Shown one piece after another: positions 28,212 to 31,381 of a DNA stretch of 31,381 nucleotides. Below the pieces are notes generated by a model. That model saw only the letters and a program-made list of their open reading frames with translations. It searched no databases and had not been told where the DNA came from. The position numbers and the translations under genes are program-made. Position 1 is the first letter of the stretch. Every line of letters starts with the position of its first letter. This stretch comes from a virus: the IMG/VR virus record IMGVR_UViG_3300023109_000080, positions 1-31,381 of that record. One strand, written 5' to 3'.

Positions 28212-29447
28212 TTACTTCATTGTCCATCTTGTTGGAGAGTTAAATCTTGCCTGAGTAGTTAATGGTTTTAAATAATCAATCATATAACCTAGTGCGTCAT
28301 TCATATGATCGAATCCATCTTCCTTATCAGGAATATTTGTATTCTCCTTGTATATTTGTCTTTGTAACCCTTTTATCAGCGTTTTGCAAGAATGTGAAAC
28401 AAAAATATGTCTTTCGCCATTAGAATCTTTAAGCCTACTGTTCACAGCATTGACTCTATCTCGTATTGCTGGGTGTTTGTGTTTTACTTTAACTTTAAAT
28501 CCAGCGTTCTGCAAAATAGATAAATCAGTTCTACCACCAGCAGAAGTCTTACGTTGTTTAGAGGCTGGGTCAGGATATATAAATATTTGCATTTTAGTTC
28601 CATAACGATCTCTTAATTCTTGCACCATTTCATCAGTATTACTTCCATAAATGATAACCTCATCTACAAAATAAACTTTATCTTTTTCTATTTGCCCTAC
28701 ACAAGCACTCATTGGGTCAACGTTAAAGTCCATTCCTATATGTAAAGGTTTTTCCCAATCTATCTGTCGTTTAACAACATTATCTACAGGGTGGAAGTTA
28801 TAATAAACACTACCAGCATAGTTCTCAAATGTACCCTCAAACTCTTGTCTAAAAGTTCTAATATCAATATCTTGTTTAGCTTGTTCTATTTCATCTGCTG
28901 ATACCATTCCACCTTGTATTGTGGTGTATTGAAAACTATCCCATTCATTGTCTTGCTTACCTTTAAGATATAATTCATAACTCCAATTACCATAACCTTT
29001 AGGTGTTCCACAAAATAGTACATGGCCTAATCTATCAGATATACTTGCTCTCAATACCTCATACCAAGTACGCTTATCTATATCTGCAAACTCATCTAAG
29101 ATTAAAAAGTCTAATCCTGTACCTCTAAGTGAATCATAATTATCTGCACCCTTTAATGATATTTGACTATTAGTTTTTCTAATAGTTATTGTCATTGTAG
29201 TTTCGTTAATATCCTCAATCCAATTAAACTGATTAAGCATTTCTTTAAGAGTTCCCCAGACAATCTCTTTAGCCATTTTAAATGTAGGTGCTACATACCA
29301 AATTCTTCTATTTGGTTGACACGCATACTTCATCATTTCAGTTACAGCTAAATAAGTCTTACCAAATCTACGACCTGATATTAAGACTCTGAACCTTGAT
29401 TTGCTTGATGATACTTTAAGCTGGGGTTTTGTCAGAGTTATTTTCAT
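28212..29447 (-). CDS. terL: Terminase large subunit (411 aa)
   Basis: The ATPase motor is clear: Walker A GRRFGKT (25-31), Walker B LDFLILDEF with D118 and E119, and coupling motif FCGTPKG (146-151). The C-terminal RNase-H-like nuclease has IGMDFNVDP (D240), FVDEV (D262) and DHMNDALGYM (D380/D384), the expected acidic set. It packages the genome using ATP and cuts concatemers. It sits upstream of the portal with tight spacing. Subfamily (Terminase_6C-like) is inferred; packaging mode cannot be told. The start 29447 overlaps the 73-aa gene by 32 bases. Confidence 0.95.
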   Translation of the reverse strand: MKITLTKPQLKVSSSKSRFRVLISGRRFGKTYLAVTEMMKYACQPNRRIWYVAPTFKMAKEIVWGTLKEMLNQFNWIEDINETTMTITIRKTNSQISLKGADNYDSLRGTGLDFLILDEFADIDKRTWYEVLRASISDRLGHVLFCGTPKGYGNWSYELYLKGKQDNEWDSFQYTTIQGGMVSADEIEQAKQDIDIRTFRQEFEGTFENYAGSVYYNFHPVDNVVKRQIDWEKPLHIGMDFNVDPMSACVGQIEKDKVYFVDEVIIYGSNTDEMVQELRDRYGTKMQIFIYPDPASKQRKTSAGGRTDLSILQNAGFKVKVKHKHPAIRDRVNAVNSRLKDSNGERHIFVSHSCKTLIKGLQRQIYKENTNIPDKEDGFDHMNDALGYMIDYLKPLTTQARFNSPTRWTMK

Positions 29448-29637
29448 TACAAAAGTAAGATATGTATAATTTTTCCTTGTTAAATCTTTCTGAATAATTT
29501 TCTGTGGTTATTATAGTAACTTCTGCTCCACCCTTAACACATTCTGTCCATGAGTTAAATTCTTTTTGAACTGTTATAGGGTTCTGGCAATATCCTGTAA
29601 TTGCAGAGCAGAGAGAAAATATTAAAATAAATTTCAT
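29416..29637 (-). CDS. 73-aa secreted protein
   Basis: N-terminus MKFILIFSLCSAITGYCQ has a basic start and a hydrophobic core of a signal peptide; a lipobox is not convincing (GYC). The mature part (TVQKEFNSWTECVKGGAEVT, then YISYFCNENNSDK) has three Cys and is expected in the periplasm. It overlaps the large terminase start by 32 bases and the next gene by 4. A marine phage small-protein pair like this might work as a spanin-type lysis or periplasmic effector, but that is inference. Confidence 0.6.
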   Translation of the reverse strand: MKFILIFSLCSAITGYCQNPITVQKEFNSWTECVKGGAEVTIITTENYSERFNKEKLYISYFCNENNSDKTPA

Positions 29638-29858
29638 TGTTTAGACACTATCTTTTTAATAGATTTACTGCCATCTATATTTTCTTCTAATTCAGCTTGT
29701 ACTTTCCCACATTTCCACTCGATTGATTTACTAGAATTTCTTTCTGCTTCTCTTTTACCTTTTAAACAATCAGACATTTTCTCTTGGATTCTATGTTCTT
29801 TTAACTCTCCAGCAACAAACATACACAATGCAACCACACTACTAATAATTGTTTCCAT
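29634..29858 (-). CDS. 74-aa protein with N-terminal membrane segment
   Basis: METIISSVVALCMFVAGELK forms an N-terminal hydrophobic anchor, followed by a Cys-containing hydrophilic domain (CLKGKREAERNSSKSIEWKC, then AELEENIDGSKS). Proteins beginning METII-ALCMF with CLxxKR-AER follow terminase-associated regions of marine phages, from memory, and have no known function. ATGA overlaps couple it to the 73-aa gene. Confidence 0.65.
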   Translation of the reverse strand: METIISSVVALCMFVAGELKEHRIQEKMSDCLKGKREAERNSSKSIEWKCGKVQAELEENIDGSKSIKKIVSKQ

Positions 29859-30204
29859 TTTGTCTTACCTTATCTTTTAAATCTTCAACATCAGCTAACG
29901 CTTTATCTAATTGATCTCTTAAAAATTGTATATTAACTTTATTCGTCATGTTTTGTTCTTGAGTTAATTCTAATTTTTCTGTTGTCTTATATAAATCTTC
30001 TATCAACATATATTGTTCTTGATCAGTTGGAAGTTGCTCAGATTTTTTAAGTAAATCAGCTTGGAATAATTCTCTTGATGTTTCAAGGCTTGTTAGTCTT
30101 GCAGTAACTTCTGTGTAGGCAAAGACACCCATAGCAACAGCAACAACTATACCAACCATGTTTTTAATTGGCATAGCAACAGATGTATTGTCAGATATTT
30201 TCAT
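29842..30204 (-). CDS. 120-aa membrane-anchored coiled-coil protein
   Basis: Basic start with a hydrophobic segment at about 18-33 (VGIVVAVAMGVFAYTEVTA) followed by a long charged helical domain (RLTSLETSRELFQADLLKKS, then QFLRDQLDKALADVEDLKDK). A conserved marine phage family has the same SVAMPI-VAVAMGVxAY start. It looks like an inner-membrane protein with periplasmic or cytoplasmic coiled coil, possibly a spanin-like or regulator of lysis. It is linked by ATGA and overlap to the 23-aa and 74-aa genes. Confidence 0.65.
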   Translation of the reverse strand: MKISDNTSVAMPIKNMVGIVVAVAMGVFAYTEVTARLTSLETSRELFQADLLKKSEQLPTDQEQYMLIEDLYKTTEKLELTQEQNMTNKVNIQFLRDQLDKALADVEDLKDKVRQNGNNY

Positions 30205-30272
30205 AATGGTGCAACCAATAAAGTTAGTAAGATAAATGCAATAATGATACTACCTGTAAAATAATAATTCAT
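30201..30272 (-). CDS. 23-aa single-pass membrane micropeptide
   Basis: ATG 30272 with GAGGA upstream to TGA 30201 encodes MNYYFTGSIIIAFILL followed by TLLVAPL, almost wholly a membrane span. Its stop overlaps the ATG of the 120-aa gene (ATGA at 30201-30204). Such micropeptides are easily missed by gene callers. Confidence 0.5.
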   Translation of the reverse strand: MNYYFTGSIIIAFILLTLLVAPL

Positions 30273-30280
30273 GTTAATCC

Positions 30281-30445
30281 TCATTTAGCAACTTTACCTT
30301 TGTTAATACCTTTTTTAATTACATATTGTTGAGTGCCATTAGCACCATGATTTACTTCTTGTTTTAAGTTCTTAAATATATTCATTTCTTTTAACTTCTT
30401 CTCTGAGTGTTTTTTAAACGATTCTAAAACTTTAGTATCTCTCAT
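30281..30445 (-). CDS. 54-aa basic protein, unknown
   Basis: ATG 30445 to TGA 30281. It reads MRDTKVLESFKKHSEKKLKE, then MNIFKNLKQEVNHGANGTQQ and YVIKKGINKGKVAK. The NHGANGTQQYVIKKGINKGK part may be a compact nucleic-acid-binding element. It is coupled by an ATGA overlap to the preceding 30-aa gene. No function known. Confidence 0.55.
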   Translation of the reverse strand: MRDTKVLESFKKHSEKKLKEMNIFKNLKQEVNHGANGTQQYVIKKGINKGKVAK

Positions 30446-30534
30446 CTTTTTTTCTTTTTAGTTAATGTCTTTGCAAGACCCTCACAGAATTTATCTATAG
30501 CTGATAAAAATTTTACAATGTATTTATCAATCAT
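30442..30534 (-). CDS. 30-aa peptide, unknown
   Basis: ATG 30534 to TGA 30442 encodes MIDKYIVKFLSAIDKFCEGL and a basic end AKTLTKKKKR. Both ends overlap neighbours in ATGA junctions (30531-30534, 30442-30445). The amphipathic helix plus basic tail resembles other micropeptides in this operon. Confidence 0.45.
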   Translation of the reverse strand: MIDKYIVKFLSAIDKFCEGLAKTLTKKKKR

Positions 30535-30803
30535 AATTTAAAACCTTTCTGCCATGCTCTGATACTCCAATATGCTGGAGATAGAGTCTTTTGGCCTCTT
30601 ACCTTTTTAAGAACTCCACCCATACGAGCCATGAATGATCTCTTTCTTGCTGGAATATGTTTCTTAATTGACATTTCCTTAGAGCCAAAATTAACCTTTT
30701 TAACTCTGCCAGATGATCTATCTTTTACAAATACTTTAAACTTCTTAACATCTCCACGCATAGGTTTGTTAAGTTTCACAGTTTTGTTTTTATATTTAGC
30801 CAT
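30531..30803 (-). CDS. DUF5872-like conserved phage protein (90 aa)
   Basis: The sequence KPMRGDVKKFKVFVKDRSSG, then RVKKVNFGSKEMSIKKHIPA, RKRSFMARMGG and a final YWSIRAWQKGF resembles a conserved phage family: GDxKKFxVxVKN, VKKVNFG, KRxSFxAR and YWxxxxW. Relatives (for example in cyanophages) have Cys in this region; here the Cys pair is replaced by Gly/Val. Function unknown, but conservation in structural clusters suggests a virion-related or DNA-binding role. It is very basic. Confidence 0.7.
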   Translation of the reverse strand: MAKYKNKTVKLNKPMRGDVKKFKVFVKDRSSGRVKKVNFGSKEMSIKKHIPARKRSFMARMGGVLKKVRGQKTLSPAYWSIRAWQKGFKL

Positions 30804-30842
30804 AATAAACTAAATATCATACAACAATCTAAATTTGAAGTT

Positions 30843-31052
30843 TTATCTCTTGAAGTGTCTTTTTCTCCACTCGTGGCAAACATAAGTATCTTTAACTCCT
30901 TTAGAACCCCACTTACCACAGAATGACCACTTGTTACTGTAGAGTCCACAATCTCCACAGCTATTTCCTTTTAATGCTTTAGTAAATGATTGAGGTAAAG
31001 AATAATCTATTACCTCGCCATTCGGATAAAAGTTAGGCCTTTTAGTTTCCAT
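30843..31052 (-). CDS. Small Cys-rich zinc-ribbon-like protein (69 aa)
   Basis: The sequence NSCGDCGLYSNKWSFCGKW then DTYVCHEWRKRHFKR has C-x2-C, C and C-H, enough to bind a zinc ion. The N-terminal ETKRPNFYPNGEVIDYSLPQ is polar. It might be a zinc-ribbon DNA- or protein-binding regulator. The first 13 codons recur at 1-40 because the window overlaps itself. It lies between the coiled-coil gene and the 90-aa gene. Confidence 0.65.
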   Translation of the reverse strand: METKRPNFYPNGEVIDYSLPQSFTKALKGNSCGDCGLYSNKWSFCGKWGSKGVKDTYVCHEWRKRHFKR

Positions 31053-31218
31053 GCTCTACTAATTTCCTTAAATCTTTAGCGATCTGTAAAGCCTTATTTA
31101 ATTTTCTTAAAGCTACATCTCTTTGAATCTTAGCTTGATCACATTCTGATCTTGCTTGATCTCTCTGTTGTCTTAGTTTTAAAAATGTATTCTCTCCAAT
31201 TTCATTTACCTTGTCCAC
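31042..31218 (-). CDS. Small coiled-coil protein, right allele (58 aa)
   Basis: This frame starts at GTG 31218 (AAAGGAAAA upstream) and reads VDKVNEIGENTFLKLRQQRD, then continues like the left allele (30-200) with one Ala-to-Ser change. About ten mostly synonymous base changes separate them. The left allele starts MSEL, so the N-terminus and start region were replaced together with the upstream micro-gene. Start codon choice is inferred from position and ribosome site. Confidence 0.65.
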   Translation of the reverse strand: MDKVNEIGENTFLKLRQQRDQARSECDQAKIQRDVALRKLNKALQIAKDLRKLVEHGN

Positions 31219-31357
31219 GATTTTTTCCTTTCCCTCGTTGTCTTCGTTTGTTTTTATTCATTGTACTTGTTATTGGCTTTCTACCAATAGAAGTTCCTTT
31301 GGTTGTTTTAGTGTATTCAATAGTTGCACCAAATAGATTACCTTTTTTTTTAGCCAT
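31202..31357 (-). CDS. Tiny lysine/arginine-rich protein, right allele (51 aa)
   Basis: ATG 31357 overlaps the small terminase stop as in the left copy. The protein reads MAKKKGNLFGATIEYTKTTK, then GTSIGRKPITSTMNKNKRRQ and ends KGKNRGQGK. It shares with the left allele only the MAK start, the basic bias and the RGQGK/KGQGR end. Its stop overlaps the GTG start region of the coiled-coil gene. Confidence 0.55.
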   Translation of the reverse strand: MAKKKGNLFGATIEYTKTTKGTSIGRKPITSTMNKNKRRQRGKGKNRGQGK

Positions 31358-31381
31358 TTACCTCGTCAGCTTTAGCATCAA
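31350..31381 (-). CDS. Terminase small subunit, C-terminal fragment (runs off the window)
   Basis: The last codons DAKADEVNG followed by TAA (31350-31352) are identical to the end of the gene at 332-706. The upstream part is cut by the window edge. This fragment shows that the repeat starts inside the small terminase gene. Confidence 0.8.
   Translation of the reverse strand, partial: DAKADEVNG

Larger units (their letters stand above)
31013..31381. repeat. Divergent terminal redundancy, right copy
   Basis: This stretch is the partner of 1-363 (six bases longer). The flanks are identical, the coiled-coil gene is near-identical, and the tiny basic ORF is replaced by an unrelated one. The two copies thus differ by gene content as well as by substitutions. 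It ends in the last codons of the small terminase gene, as the left copy does at 332-363. Confidence 0.85.

Noticed and set aside
1-31381. tRNA genes, CRISPR arrays and insertion sequences
   Set aside because: I looked for cloverleaf-type sequence, regularly spaced repeats, transposase motifs and terminal inverted repeats and saw none.

Overview
The window is almost certainly a near-complete genome of a small tailed phage of the siphovirus type (long, non-contractile tail). It is AT-rich, and nearly all ribosome binding sites are GGAGAG/GAGAG-like. The terminase, portal, MuF-like protein, scaffold, capsid, head-tail connectors, tail tube, frameshifted tail chaperone, tape measure and tail tip follow each other in standard order. 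Base composition, tiny gene spacing and the style of the tail-fibre and small genes suggest a marine phage of an AT-rich alphaproteobacterium such as SAR11/Pelagibacter. That host is inferred, not proven. I see no integrase, DNA polymerase, helicase, RNA polymerase, tRNA, CRISPR array or insertion sequence.

The two ends are homologous but not identical: 1-363 corresponds to 31013-31381. The sequence is therefore about one full genome turn (unit close to 31.0 kb) whose ends carry two alleles of the same locus. Read as a circle, one long leftward block runs from 3527 down to 1, re-enters at 31381 and continues down to 7686. A short rightward block occupies 3831-7634. The two blocks diverge from a promoter region at 3528-3830 and converge on a hairpin terminator at 7657-7694.

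The leftward block begins with a 165-aa protein, a winged-helix protein, a Ref/HNH-type nuclease, a probable replication initiator, a small HExxH protein, an MT-A70 adenine methyltransferase and the small terminase subunit. Around the junction come many small proteins (lysine-rich, Cys-rich, coiled-coil and membrane peptides). Then come the large terminase (28212-29447), portal, MuF-like protein, scaffold, capsid, connectors, tail terminator, tail tube, G/GT chaperones, tape measure and tail-tip genes. The tail-tip genes include a small protein resembling HlyC-type lysine acyltransferases. A gpJ-like hub, fibre proteins, an M15 endolysin and a lysis/membrane cluster follow.

The rightward block encodes small unknown proteins, a lipoprotein, an XRE-type regulator, a PD-(D/E)XK nuclease of RecB/Cas4 type and a protein ending in the SSB-like tip DDEIPF. 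It is probably the early/recombination module. One extra rightward gene (26406-26750) with its own promoter and terminator sits inside the leftward structural operon, between portal and MuF-like genes.

The most interesting points are: the divergent ends with a swapped micro-gene beside the small terminase; a canonical -1 slippery site fusing the tail chaperones; the HlyC-like protein in the tail-tip operon; the isolated rightward gene; and a leader hairpin whose loop can pair with the downstream ribosome binding site. All product names are read from sequence motifs and memory of families; no database search was run.
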